Shown here: piece after piece, positions 1 to 7,044 of the stretch
How positions within the stretch are numbered: the stretch's first letter is position 1
How the letters are laid out: every line of letters begins with the position of its first letter
NCBI GenBank assembly: GCA_002450985.1
Contig: DKBA01000063.1
Location: 10,764-22,522, forward strand
Origin: Acidimicrobiia bacterium UBA6912
GTDB lineage: Bacteria > Actinomycetota > Acidimicrobiia > Spongiisociales > UBA5794
Length of the DNA: 11,759 nucleotides
Direction: 5' to 3'
Made by a program: the position numbers and the translations under genes
The notes under the pieces: generated by a model
What the model was told of the DNA's origin: nothing
What the model saw: the letters and a program-made list of their open reading frames with translations, nothing else
Databases searched by the model: none

Positions 1-1223
1 GTGAACGACATCGGCTTCGAGATCACCATCTCCGTGCCGGGGGACTTCAGCTCGAAACGGATCTGGAAACCCTCGTCGGGCTGGAGGGTCATGACGATCA
101 CGTTGGGGCTGATCGGGCAGTCGTCGGCCACGCCGTGGAAGATGCACACCGGGGCTCGCTTGTAGGTGACGGCGATCTGCGTCGTGCGCCTCGGCAATCG
201 TTTGCCCGTGCGCAGGTAGAAGGGCACGCCCTCCCACCGCCACGAGTGGATGTCGATCCTGGCGCCGACGAAGGTGGGCGTCGTCGACTCGGGGTCGACG
301 CCGTCTTCCGCCAGGTAGCCGGGCACCGGAGTGCCGCGCACGGTCCCGGCGGTGTAGCGCCCGAACACGACGTGCCGCGGGTCGATGCCGCGGATGGACT
401 CGAGTACTTGCACCTTCTCGTTGCGGATGGCGTTGGCGGTGAAGCCGCTGGGAGCCTCCATCGCCACGAGGGTCATGAGCTGGGTGAGGTGGTTCTGCAC
501 CATGTCGCGCAGGACGCCGGCCGAGTCGTAGTAGCCGGCCCGGGTCCCGACCCCCAGGTCCTCTGCGACCGTGATCTCCACGGCCTCGAGCCGGTCGCGG
601 TTCCACGAGGTCTCGAAGATCGGGTTGGCGAAGCGGAACGTGAGCAGGTTCTGCACCGTCTCCTTTCCCAGGTAGTGATCGATGCGGTACACCTGCGACT
701 CGTCGAAGTGACGGTGGACGAGGTAGTTGAGCTCTCTCGCCGAGGCGAGATCGCGCCCGAACGGTTTCTCGATGACCAGGCGGGTCCATCCCGAGGCGGA
801 GTGGTTGAGTCCCACCTCGCCCAGGTTCTCGATCACGCCGGGGAAGGCTCCCGGCGGGAGGGCCAGGTAGAGGACGCGGTTGCCGGGGAGGTCGAACTCC
901 TGCTCGAGATCGCGGATGCGGGCGGCGAGAGCCTCCAGGGTGGCTGCGTTGCGCGGCACGGGCTCGTAGAACAGCCGGTGTTCGCACCAGTCGTCGGCAT
1001 CCCGGCTCTCCAGACCCACCTCGTCGAGCGCATCCCGTGCCAAGGTTCGAAAGCTCCCGTCGTTCATCTCGGTCGACGCCGTGCCGAGCACCACGGCCCG
1101 ATCGGCGACGCCGTTCTCGGTGGCGACGCGGAACAGGGCAGGGAGCAGCTTGCGGCGGGTCAGGTCCCCGCTGGCTCCAAAGATGACGAAGAGGTGGCGG
1201 TCGACCTCGTCCGGCATGCTCAC
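1..1223 (-). CDS. zwf: Glucose-6-phosphate dehydrogenase, C-terminus cut off by window edge
   Basis: This enzyme oxidises glucose 6-phosphate to 6-phosphogluconolactone, reducing NADP+ (or NAD+), as the first step of the oxidative pentose phosphate pathway. About 407 codons are in the window; the family usually has 480-510 residues, so roughly 80-100 C-terminal residues are missing. Near the N-terminus is the nucleotide-binding motif FGASGDLTRRKL (about residues 15-26). The family signature RIDHYLGKE, with the catalytic His, lies at about 180-188. EKPFGRDL at about 152-159 and the C-terminal-domain stretch LQPDEGFQIRFELKSPG near the left edge also fit. The start is either GTG at 1223, which overlaps the gnd stop as GTGA, or ATG at 1217. 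The overlap with gnd implies translational coupling in one operon. The cofactor preference was not judged. The identification is very firm. Confidence 0.97.
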   Translation of the reverse strand, partial: MSMPDEVDRHLFVIFGASGDLTRRKLLPALFRVATENGVADRAVVLGTASTEMNDGSFRTLARDALDEVGLESRDADDWCEHRLFYEPVPRNAATLEALAARIRDLEQEFDLPGNRVLYLALPPGAFPGVIENLGEVGLNHSASGWTRLVIEKPFGRDLASARELNYLVHRHFDESQVYRIDHYLGKETVQNLLTFRFANPIFETSWNRDRLEAVEITVAEDLGVGTRAGYYDSAGVLRDMVQNHLTQLMTLVAMEAPSGFTANAIRNEKVQVLESIRGIDPRHVVFGRYTAGTVRGTPVPGYLAEDGVDPESTTPTFVGARIDIHSWRWEGVPFYLRTGKRLPRRTTQIAVTYKRAPVCIFHGVADDCPISPNVIVMTLQPDEGFQIRFELKSPGTEMVISKPMSF

Positions 1224-2128
1224 GGCTCCTGCTTCACGGCGTGGCCGCCGAACTGGTGACGCAGCGCCGACAGCAGGCGATCCGAGTACGCCACCTCGTC
1301 GCGGGAGCCGATGCGGCTGAGCAGAGAGAGGCCGATGACCGGCGTCGGGACGTTGAGGTCGATCGCCTCGAACACCGTCCACCGTCCCTCGCCGGAGTCG
1401 GACACGTACGGGGCGACGCCCTCCATCTCCGGGTTCTCGGAGAGGGCGCTCGTGGTGAGCTCGAGCAGCCAGGAGCGGATGACGCTTCCGTACTCCCAGA
1501 TCTCGCCGACCTGGGCCAGGTCGAGGCCGAAGTCCTTCTTGGCGCGCAGGACGGCGAACCCCTCGGCGTAGGCCTGCATCAGCCCGTACTCGATCCCGTT
1601 GTGGACCATCTTCACGAAATGGCCGGAACCGGACGGACCGACGTGACCCCATCCCTTGTCCGGCGCCGGCGCCAACGCTTCGAGGATCGGGCGCAGCCGT
1701 TCCACCGGCTCGTCGTCGCCGCCCACCATCATCGAGTAGCCCTCGGTGATCCCCCAGATCCCGCCGCTGGTGCCGACGTCGACGAAGTGGAGCCCGTTCT
1801 CCCGGCAGTGCTCGGCACGGCGGATGGAGTCCTTGTAGAGGGAGTTCCCGCCGTCGATCACGATGTCGCCCGCGCCGAGCAGCGGGAGGAGCGTCGACAG
1901 CGTGGCGTCGACCGGCGGGCCGTGCGGCACCATGAGCCACACGGCGCGCGGCGCCTCGAGCATGGCGGTGAGCTCCTCGAGCGAAGCCGCACCGCGGGCC
2001 CCGGCGGCGACGACGCGCTGCACGGACGTGGCGTCGAGGTCGTAGCCCACGACGTCGTGCCCGGCCCTCACCAGCCGCTCGGTCATGTTGGCGCCCATCC
2101 GTCCTAGGCCGGTCATTCCGAGTTGCAT
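1220..2128 (-). CDS. gnd: 6-phosphogluconate dehydrogenase (decarboxylating), short form
   Basis: The product is 302 residues and converts 6-phosphogluconate to ribulose 5-phosphate and CO2, reducing NAD(P)+. The N-terminus has the Rossmann motif GLGRMGANM (residues 7-15). Substrate-site motifs are IDGGNSLYKDS (91-101), GTSGGIWG (119-126) and GHFVKMVHNGIEYG (169-182), where K173 is the expected catalytic lysine. The C-terminus has SGEGRWT (245-251). The length matches the roughly 300-residue type found in many bacteria, not the 470-residue enterobacterial enzyme. The ATG at 2128 is preferred over an upstream in-frame start at 2170, because GGAGGAG lies just ahead of it and the Rossmann strand should begin at the N-terminus. 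Its TGA overlaps the possible zwf GTG start by 4 bases, so the two steps of the pathway are probably co-translated. Confidence 0.96.
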   Translation of the reverse strand: MQLGMTGLGRMGANMTERLVRAGHDVVGYDLDATSVQRVVAAGARGAASLEELTAMLEAPRAVWLMVPHGPPVDATLSTLLPLLGAGDIVIDGGNSLYKDSIRRAEHCRENGLHFVDVGTSGGIWGITEGYSMMVGGDDEPVERLRPILEALAPAPDKGWGHVGPSGSGHFVKMVHNGIEYGLMQAYAEGFAVLRAKKDFGLDLAQVGEIWEYGSVIRSWLLELTTSALSENPEMEGVAPYVSDSGEGRWTVFEAIDLNVPTPVIGLSLLSRIGSRDEVAYSDRLLSALRHQFGGHAVKQEP

Positions 2129-2203
2129 GCGGGCTCCTCCGGTGGGACGGCGCGGTGTCTCGGGCACCACGCTAACGGAGCGGACCGTGGCGATCGGCGC
2201 CGC

Positions 2204-2725
2204 TCACCCGGCGTGATCGAGCACGAAGGCTCGGATCGGCCTGTGCTCGATCCGGGTCCGGTAGGCCTCGAAACCGGGATAGAGCCCGGTGCCCCTGGTG
2301 AACAGCAGCTCCGCCTCGTCCGCGTCGGCCGGGCGGGCGAGCACGGGTGCGGTGCTCGTTCGGTAGGTGACGTCGGCCCGGGGATTCGCCTCGAGGTTGT
2401 GCACCCAGCCGGGGGTGGCGCGCTGTGCGTAGTTGGTGCCGATGACACCGAGGGTGCCGTCGAGCGGGATCCCGATGAGCGGGTTGGCGCGGCGCAGCCC
2501 GCTGCGGGCTCCGGTCGTGTGGAGCGTGATCACCGGCACGGCGGCGACGAGCGACGAGACGGTCTGGCGTCCGCCGGTCAGGCGCAGCGTGGCGGTGTCG
2601 AGCGGTTGCAGCGTCTTCGAGAGCGCCCATGCCCCCATACGAGTCGCCGCCCCGCGTTGGGCGGCGCGCTGGAGCGGATTGGGGTAGGCCAGCTCGTAGC
2701 CGAGCGCTTCTTGGAGGGTGGGCAT
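2204..2725 (-). CDS. DDN-family (F420-type) nitroreductase/oxidoreductase
   Basis: The product is about 173 residues and resembles the deazaflavin-dependent nitroreductase family (DUF385, split beta-barrel), which is expanded in actinobacteria. The family signature is visible as ITLHTTGARSG followed by RRANPLIGIP, and GTNYAQ then TPGWVHNLEANP in the middle, a region that in family members contacts F420. These proteins generally use reduced F420 to reduce quinones, nitro compounds or enones; the substrate here cannot be told. The ATG at 2725 (MPTLQEALGY) matches the usual family N-terminus but has no clear ribosome binding site. A GTG at 2770 would add 15 residues, but its AGGAGG abuts the start codon with no spacer. 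The gene follows mgtE closely. A role next to gnd and zwf, whose NADPH can feed F420 reduction, is only suggested by position. Confidence 0.88.
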   Translation of the reverse strand: MPTLQEALGYELAYPNPLQRAAQRGAATRMGAWALSKTLQPLDTATLRLTGGRQTVSSLVAAVPVITLHTTGARSGLRRANPLIGIPLDGTLGVIGTNYAQRATPGWVHNLEANPRADVTYRTSTAPVLARPADADEAELLFTRGTGLYPGFEAYRTRIEHRPIRAFVLDHAG

Positions 2726-2774
2726 GGCGACGATCGTACCCCGGCCCGGCGCGTCGGCGCTCTTCGGCACCCTC

Positions 2775-4159
2775 CTAGAGCAAGGCAGCGGCGACGGCGA
2801 GGAAGCCGGCGAACCCCACCAGGTCGGTGAAGGTGGTGAGGAACAGGTTGGAACCGAGCGCCGGGTCGAAGCCGCGCCGGCGCAGCGTCAGCGGGATCGC
2901 CGCGCCCGAGAGCCCGGCGAGGATGAGGTTCGCCCATGCGGCGACGAGCATCGCGGCGCCGACCCGCAGCGGATCGGGCCCGGCGCGCAGCGTCTGGAGG
3001 CCGAAGCCGAGGGCGCCGGCGAGGATCCCGATGAAGAAGCCGTTGATGATCCCGACCGTGACCTCGCGCGCCAGGACCCGACGGACGTCGCTCCCCGGGA
3101 TGCCGTCGGTGACGAGCCCGCGGAGCACCACCGCCAGCGTCTGCCCCCCGCATCGCCGCCGATCCTCGCCACCAGGGGCATGAGGGCGGCGAGCACGACG
3201 AACGCGGTCAGCACCCCATCGAACAGTGAGATGGTCCACACCACCGTTGCCGAGATGGCGACGTCGAAGGCGATCCACGGCAGCCGGTGGCGGATGGACC
3301 GCCGGATCGGGAGGTGGACGGAGTCCTCGCCGGTGGTTCCCACGGCGACGGCGAAGTCCTCCGACGCCTCTTCCTGCACCGCATCGAGCACGGCCTCGGT
3401 GGTCACCATGCCGAGGAGTCTGCGGTCGGCGTCGACGACGGGGAGGCCGAAGAGGTGATAGCGCTGGACGAGCTCGGCCACCTCCTCGCGGTCGGTGGTG
3501 GTCGACACGGCGATCGGGTCGGGGACCATGGCCTCGTCGAGCCCGTCGCCCGGTCTGCGGAACACGAGGTCGCGGAACGACAGCACGCCCTTCAGGTGCC
3601 CGTCGTCGTCAACCACATACACGTACGAGAGGTCGGCGTACTCCTCGTGGAGCGAGCGGATGCGTGCCATCGCCTCGCCGACGGTGAGGCCGATCGGCAG
3701 GGCGGCGACGTCGGTGGTCATGAGCCCGCCGGCCGATTCCGGATCGTGGGTCAAGAGGTCGCGGACCTCGCCGGCGCTCTCTTCGTCCATCGAGTCGAGG
3801 AGCTGCTGCACCTCTTCCTCATCCTCGAGGACGCCGAGGAGGTCGGCGGCGGCCTCGGGGGACATCTCGTCGAGCACGCGGGCGGCTTCGAAGGTCGGTA
3901 GCTCGCCGAGCAGGTCGGCGGCGAGGTCCTCGCGCAGCTCCTCGAGGAGATCGGCGGCCTGCTCTGGCTCGAGTTCGGCGATCAGCTTGCCGGCGAGGTC
4001 CTCGTCGATCGCCTCGAGGATGTCGGCGGCGTCCTCAGGGCTCGCCTCGGCGAGACTGCTCCACTCGGCTTCGTGGTCCTCGAGGTAGCGCTCAGCAGAG
4101 CGGGGCCGGCGCCGCGCCAGCAACCGCACCGAACGGGCGACGTCCCGTGGGGTTCGCAT
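2775..4159 (-). pseudogene. mgtE: MgtE magnesium transporter, split by a one-base frameshift
   Basis: MgtE is a homodimeric Mg2+ channel of the inner membrane that is gated by cytoplasmic Mg2+. The first part (4159 to about 3145) carries the acidic helical N domain (residues about 30-135, rich in repeated EDAADLL-like units), two CBS domains (about 145-200 and 208-265) and TM helices 1-2, ending in RIGGDAGG. The rest continues in another frame as QTLAVVLRGL, three more TM helices and TTFTDLVGF, whose Asp matches the conserved pore Asp of the family. The break is in a run of six C's at 3144-3149 (G's in the coding strand). One extra base gives GDAGGQTLAVVLRG and a normal protein of about 461 residues. 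Both halves keep conserved motifs, so a sequencing error or very recent mutation is likelier than an old pseudogene. GAGG precedes the ATG at 4159 by 6 bases. Confidence 0.9.
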
Positions 4160-4254
4160 GAGCTACCTCGTCCATCGTCCACCCCTGAGGTTGCGCGGCA
4201 CGACGGTGCGATGGTACTTCTGCGACGCCGCGTTCGTGGCGGTTGGGCGGGTGG

Positions 4255-4740
4255 TCAGAGGGGGCGGCGGCGCTTCGAGGAGATGACTCCGGTGTCGAAG
4301 CCGCCGAGGTGGAGCTTGCCGGAGAAGCGGGCGTGCTCGATCTTCAGGCAGCGATCCTGTACCACCTCGAGCCCCGCCTCCCTCGCCATTCGAGCGGCCG
4401 CATCGTGGCGCAACCCGAGCTGGAACCACACCACCTTGGCCCCCACCGCGATCGCCTCCTCGACCACGCCCGGGATCGCCTCCGGGCGCCGGAAGATGTC
4501 CACGATGTCGGGCACTTCCGGCAGGTCGCGCAGGGTCGGGTAGCAGCGCAGCCCGAGCACCTCCTCGTAGGCCGGGTTCACCGGGTACGTGCGCAACGGC
4601 GTGCGCACCAGATAGGTGGCGACGAAGTTGGACGACCGGATCGGGTTGGCCGACACCCCGACGAGGGCGACGGACCGTGCGTTCTGGATGATCCGCAACC
4701 GGTCACGGGCGGTGGCCTCGGGCGTGACTGCAGCCGTCAT
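4255..4740 (-). CDS. CoA-binding domain protein (YccU-like)
   Basis: The product is 161 residues and consists of a single CoA-binding Rossmann domain (CoA_binding_2 type). The N-terminal strand and loop read SVALVGVSANPIRSSNFV (about 23-40), followed by TYPVNPAYEEVLG (51-63), PDIVDIFRRPE (77-87), AKVVWFQLGL (101-110) and an ending with VVQDRCLKIEH. These are the standard landmarks of the family, whose biochemical role is poorly defined. The ATG at 4740 is preceded by GAGGGGG with 7 bases of spacing; a longer reading frame from 4815 runs through a tandem repeat and is not credible. It lies 64 bases downstream of metY, and proteins of this kind often neighbour O-acetylhomoserine sulfhydrylases. 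That suggests a link with acyl-CoA-dependent homoserine activation or methionine synthesis, but this is inference. Confidence 0.9.
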   Translation of the reverse strand: MTAAVTPEATARDRLRIIQNARSVALVGVSANPIRSSNFVATYLVRTPLRTYPVNPAYEEVLGLRCYPTLRDLPEVPDIVDIFRRPEAIPGVVEEAIAVGAKVVWFQLGLRHDAAARMAREAGLEVVQDRCLKIEHARFSGKLHLGGFDTGVISSKRRRPL

Positions 4741-4760
4741 CGGCGCCCCCTCGGCGTGTC

Positions 4761-4788
4761 GGGATACGGGATACGGGCTACGGGATAC
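4761..4788. repeat. Tandem heptamer repeat, four units
   Basis: Four consecutive 7-base units lie in the 64-base gap between metY and the CoA-binding gene. Plus-strand units are GGGATAC, GGGATAC, GGGCTAC and GGGATAC; three are identical and one has a single change. The unit is not a multiple of three and falls outside the chosen coding starts. It forms no strong hairpin and shows no recognised regulatory motif. It may be a slippage-generated microsatellite or one copy of a dispersed intergenic repeat. Confidence 0.85.
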
Positions 4789-4804
4789 GAGACGCGAACT
4801 GCGC

Positions 4805-6097
4805 TCACGGTGCACATCTCGCCAGCGCCTGCCCCAGATCCCACACGATGTCGTCCAGATCCTCCAGCCCCACCGAGATGCGGATCATGTCGTCGCCGAC
4901 GCCTGCCGCCCGGCGCTCCTCGACGGGAACCTGCTGGTGGGTGGTCGAGGCGGGGTGGATGACGAGGGTCTTGGCGTCGCCGATGTTGGCGAGGTGTGAG
5001 GCCAGCTCGACGCCCTCGATGAAGCGCACCCCTGCGTCGAAGCCGCCTCGCAGGCCGAAGGTGAACACGGCGCCCGGCCCGGCAGGCACGTACTGCTGGG
5101 CGAGCGGCGTCCACTCGTTGTCGGCGAAGATCGGAAAGCTGACCCAGGCGACGGCGGGGTGATCGCGCAGGAAGCGAGCCACCGCCTTGGCGTTCTCGGT
5201 GTGCCGCTGCATGCGCAGCGGCAGCGTCTCCAGCCCCAGCAGCAACAGGAACGAGTTGAAGGGCGAGAGGGCCGCCCCGATGTCGCGCAGCAGCTCGACT
5301 CGGGCGCGGGTGAGATAGCCGTACTCGCGGAAGTTCTCCCAGAACTGGAGGTCGTGGTAAGCGGGCGACGGCTCGACGAGGAGGGGGAAGTTGCCGTTGT
5401 CGTAGGGGAAGGTGCCGGCCTCGACGATGACGCCGGCGATCACCACGCCGTGGCCGCCGATGAACTTGGTGGCGGAGTGCACCACGATGTCGGCGCCGTG
5501 CTCGATGGGGCGGCACAGGTAGGGCGTGGCGAACGTGTTGTCGACGATGAGCGGGATCCCGTGCCCGTGGGCCAGGGCCGAGTAGCGCTCGATGTCGAGG
5601 ATGTCGGCCCTGGGGTTGCCGATCGTCTCGCCGTACAGCGCCTTGGTGCGCTCCGTGATCGCCTTCTCGACGGCGTCCGGGTCGGCGAAGTCGACGAAGG
5701 CCACGTCGATGCCCATCCGGCGCAGCGTCACGTCGAACTGGGTGTAGGTGCCGCCGTAGAGCGAGGTGGAGGCGACCACCTCGTCGCCCTTCTGGGCGAT
5801 GGTGAGCACCGAGATGAGCTGCGCCGCCTGGCCCGACGAGGTGGCGACGGCGCCGAGCCCGCCCTCCAGCGAGGCCATCCGCTCCTCGAAGGCCGCAGTG
5901 GTCGGGTTGCCGATGCGGGTGTAGATGTTGCCGTAGGTCTGGAGGGCGAAGAGGTCGGCGGCCTGCTGGGCGTCCTCGAACACGAACGACGTCGTTGCGT
6001 AGATGGGCATCGCCCGCGCCCCGGTCTCGGGGTCGGGGCGCTGCCCGGCGTGGATCGCCCGGGTGTGGAACCCGAAGCGGTGGGCGTCTTCGGTCAT
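4805..6097 (-). CDS. metY: O-acetylhomoserine sulfhydrylase (aminocarboxypropyltransferase)
   Basis: The product is 430 residues, the full family length, and belongs to the PLP-dependent Cys/Met metabolism enzymes. It makes homocysteine (or methionine from methanethiol) from O-acetylhomoserine and sulfide. N-terminal landmarks are TRAIHAGQRPDPETGARAMPIY (residues 12-33) and YTRIGNPT (59-66). SSGQAAQ (87-93) is the PLP phosphate region, VDNTFATPYLCRP (185-197) holds the PLP-ring Asp, and VVHSATKFIGGHG (205-217) carries the Schiff-base lysine K211. The insert after the lysine and the long C-terminal half separate it from cystathionine synthases and lyases and point to MetY. AGGAG precedes the ATG at 6097 by 7 bases. 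It lies downstream of osmC and a SAM riboswitch, so control by SAM of a shared transcript is expected, although a strong hairpin lies between the two genes. Confidence 0.95.
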   Translation of the reverse strand: MTEDAHRFGFHTRAIHAGQRPDPETGARAMPIYATTSFVFEDAQQAADLFALQTYGNIYTRIGNPTTAAFEERMASLEGGLGAVATSSGQAAQLISVLTIAQKGDEVVASTSLYGGTYTQFDVTLRRMGIDVAFVDFADPDAVEKAITERTKALYGETIGNPRADILDIERYSALAHGHGIPLIVDNTFATPYLCRPIEHGADIVVHSATKFIGGHGVVIAGVIVEAGTFPYDNGNFPLLVEPSPAYHDLQFWENFREYGYLTRARVELLRDIGAALSPFNSFLLLLGLETLPLRMQRHTENAKAVARFLRDHPAVAWVSFPIFADNEWTPLAQQYVPAGPGAVFTFGLRGGFDAGVRFIEGVELASHLANIGDAKTLVIHPASTTHQQVPVEERRAAGVGDDMIRISVGLEDLDDIVWDLGQALARCAP

Positions 6098-6129
6098 CGG
6101 GAGGCTCCTCGCTCGCCGTGGAGCGTACC

Positions 6130-6166
6130 GGACGGCCCTCCCCGTATCGCCGGGGAGGGCCCGTCC
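6130..6166 (-). terminator. Strong GC-rich hairpin between osmC and metY
   Basis: GGACGGCCCTCCCC (6130-6143) pairs with GGGGAGGGCCCGTCC (6152-6166) around an 8-base loop, with one bulged base. It lies 11 bases after the osmC stop on the minus strand. No U tract follows in that direction, so it may be a weak or factor-dependent terminator, an mRNA-stabilising stem, or a point of partial attenuation that lowers metY expression relative to osmC. The stem itself is unmistakable; its role is inferred. Confidence 0.6.
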
Positions 6167-6176
6167 GTCGCTTCGG

Positions 6177-6698
6177 TCATGCCAGGTCGATGGCGACCGG
6201 GATGTCGGCGCTCAGCGTGTGCCCGACCGGCGACGAGCCCACCACCGTCCGGTGCAGGGCGGCGATCGCTGCGTCGTCGGCGTCGGCCTCCAGGTGCACC
6301 GAGGCGGTGATGCCGCTGAACCCGGCGTGGCCGGGGCGCACGCCGAGGAACGAGGCGAGGTCGAGGTCGCCGCTCACGTCGATGCGGAGACGGGTGATCT
6401 CGATCCCGGCTGCCGAGGCGTTGGCGGCGTAGCCGACGGCGAGGCAGTTGCCGAGCGCCGCCAGCAACTGCTCGACCGGGTTGGGTGCGGTGTCGGTGCC
6501 GCCGAGCCCCGTGGGCTCGTCGGAGGCGATGGGGGCGAAGTCGCGGATGCGCGCCTCCGAGCGGAAGGCGGCCTTCCACTCGACGGAGGCGCTCCACACG
6601 GTGGCGCCGGTGGCCGGCTCGTCGGCCACCGCCTGGGCGAGGCCGCCGACGGCGGCGAGGTCGACCTCGTTGAGAGGCCGGGTTGCTTCGAGGGTCAT
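6177..6698 (-). CDS. OsmC-family thiol protein
   Basis: The product is 173 residues with the OsmC/Ohr fold pattern. It shows an N-terminal strand segment (TVWSASVEWKAAFRSEARI), then GGTDTAPNPVEQLLAALGNCLAVGYAA (about 67-92), where C85 is the peroxidatic-type cysteine at the start of the long central helix. A C-terminal HLEADADDAAIAALHRTVVGSSPV follows. The second, resolving cysteine usual in a CPV motif is replaced by Ser (S156). OsmC proteins reduce organic hydroperoxides or handle reactive sulfur species; with one Cys this member may work differently. The ATG at 6698 has AAAGGA about 9 bases upstream, and an upstream extension to 6926 passes through leader structure and is rejected. It is the first full gene after a SAM riboswitch and precedes metY, which suggests a sulfur-related job. 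The exact substrate is unknown. Confidence 0.88.
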   Translation of the reverse strand: MTLEATRPLNEVDLAAVGGLAQAVADEPATGATVWSASVEWKAAFRSEARIRDFAPIASDEPTGLGGTDTAPNPVEQLLAALGNCLAVGYAANASAAGIEITRLRIDVSGDLDLASFLGVRPGHAGFSGITASVHLEADADDAAIAALHRTVVGSSPVGHTLSADIPVAIDLA

Positions 6699-6768
6699 CG
6701 GGATGTGTCCTTTCGTCACCGACGCACGTCGACGCCGGGGGTGTGCGAGATGGAACGCCGGGAGGGGG

Positions 6769-6828
6769 GCTCTCGGGTGGTGGCGTTCGCTCAGCGCGTC
6801 GTTGCGCTCGGGCGGGCCACCCGAGAGC
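6769..6828 (-). promoter_or_regulatory. Attenuator-like inverted repeat overlapping the leader ORF
   Basis: In the minus-strand RNA, GCTCTCGGGTGG (6828-6817) can pair perfectly over 12 bases with CCACCCGAGAGC (6780-6769). The 36-base loop contains its own small stem, AGCGC with GCGCT. The left arm can instead form a local hairpin, CTCGGG and CCCGAG around TGGCCCG, so two structures compete. The left arm lies inside the 26-codon leader ORF, whose stop falls in the loop. No U tract follows the long stem, so if it acts it may act through Rho, or indirectly on osmC translation. The pairing is read directly; the function is inferred. Confidence 0.55.
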
Positions 6829-6871
6829 GGAGACACATCACACTGGCCGGAAGGAGTGGGTGGACGTACAT
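6791..6871 (-). CDS. Candidate 26-residue leader peptide ORF
   Basis: This short ORF begins at ATG 6871 with a strong Shine-Dalgarno sequence, GAGAGGAG, 9 bases upstream. It reads MYVHPLLPASVMCLRSRV and eight more residues before TGA. It lies between the SAM riboswitch and osmC. Residues 12-13 are Met and Cys, the two sulfur amino acids. The Cys codon (6833-6835) sits only 4 bases before the left arm of the 12-bp inverted repeat, so a ribosome paused there would cover that arm. Cys-containing leader peptides ahead of sulfur genes are known in actinobacteria, but this sequence does not match a family I recognise. It may instead be a chance ORF; the ribosome binding site and position are the main support. 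Confidence 0.5.
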   Translation of the reverse strand: MYVHPLLPASVMCLRSRVARPSATTR

Positions 6872-6905
6872 GGCGGTTGGCTCCTCTCGTGTCGCTTGCT
6901 CTGTC

Positions 6906-6940
6906 GCGCTCCGTCGAGCGCCGCAAGCGGGAGTTCCCGC
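6906..6940 (-). promoter_or_regulatory. Two small hairpins in the riboswitch expression platform
   Basis: Directly after the riboswitch, the minus-strand RNA can form GCGGGA/TCCCGC (6940-6927, tight loop) and then GCGCTC-GACG-GAGCGC (6921-6906, perfect 6-bp stem with a 4-base loop). They end about 18 bases before the leader ORF ribosome binding site. No U tract follows, so a classic intrinsic terminator is not evident; translational or Rho-linked control is as likely. The pairing is read from sequence and the role is inferred. Confidence 0.4.
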
Positions 6941-6949
6941 CGTTGGCAT

Positions 6950-7028
6950 CTCATCGATCAGGCATTGGCACCGCACGTGACGGTTGCCGCGGCTTCACAG
7001 GGCCTGTCCCTCCGCCGCTCTTGATGAG
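6950..7028 (-). promoter_or_regulatory. SAM riboswitch, SAM-I (S-box) type, compact
   Basis: The minus-strand RNA matches the S-box core in order. P1 is CTCATC (7028-7023) with GATGAG (6955-6950). AAGAGCGGC is followed by GGAGGGACAGGCCC and TGAAGCCGC, giving P2 with its kink-turn and the pseudoknot loop. GGCAACCG pairs with CGGTGCC in P3, and AATGCC follows. Such RNAs bind S-adenosylmethionine and switch off methionine and sulfur genes when SAM is plentiful. The P4 hairpin of the standard form is essentially absent between AATGCC and GATGAG, so the RNA may belong to a reduced SAM-I or SAM-I/IV-variant group. The placement 10 bases after a predicted start site and upstream of osmC and metY fits the function well. 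Confidence 0.92.
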
Positions 7029-7044
7029 CGCGTTGTGGCGGGGG

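Noticed and set aside
135..1259. Long plus-strand open frame of 374 codons opposite zwf
   Set aside because: It is the antisense shadow of zwf in high-GC DNA; the minus strand carries clear G6PDH motifs while this frame is low-complexity and lacks any family signal.
4160..4254. Mg2+-responsive leader or promoter upstream of mgtE
   Set aside because: I looked for M-box-like elements and hexamer pairs in this 95-base gap and saw nothing convincing.
5159..6310. Long plus-strand open frame opposite metY
   Set aside because: Antisense shadow rich in Gly, Val, Asp and Arg; metY on the minus strand is full length with an intact PLP lysine.
6699..6926. 76-residue N-terminal extension of the OsmC protein
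   Set aside because: It covers the leader hairpins and has no conserved sequence; the ATG at 6698 has a ribosome binding site and gives the normal family length.
6872..6976. Longer minus-strand frame starting inside the riboswitch and leading into the leader ORF
   Set aside because: Its start lies within the folded riboswitch core without a ribosome binding site; only the inner ATG at 6871 has one.
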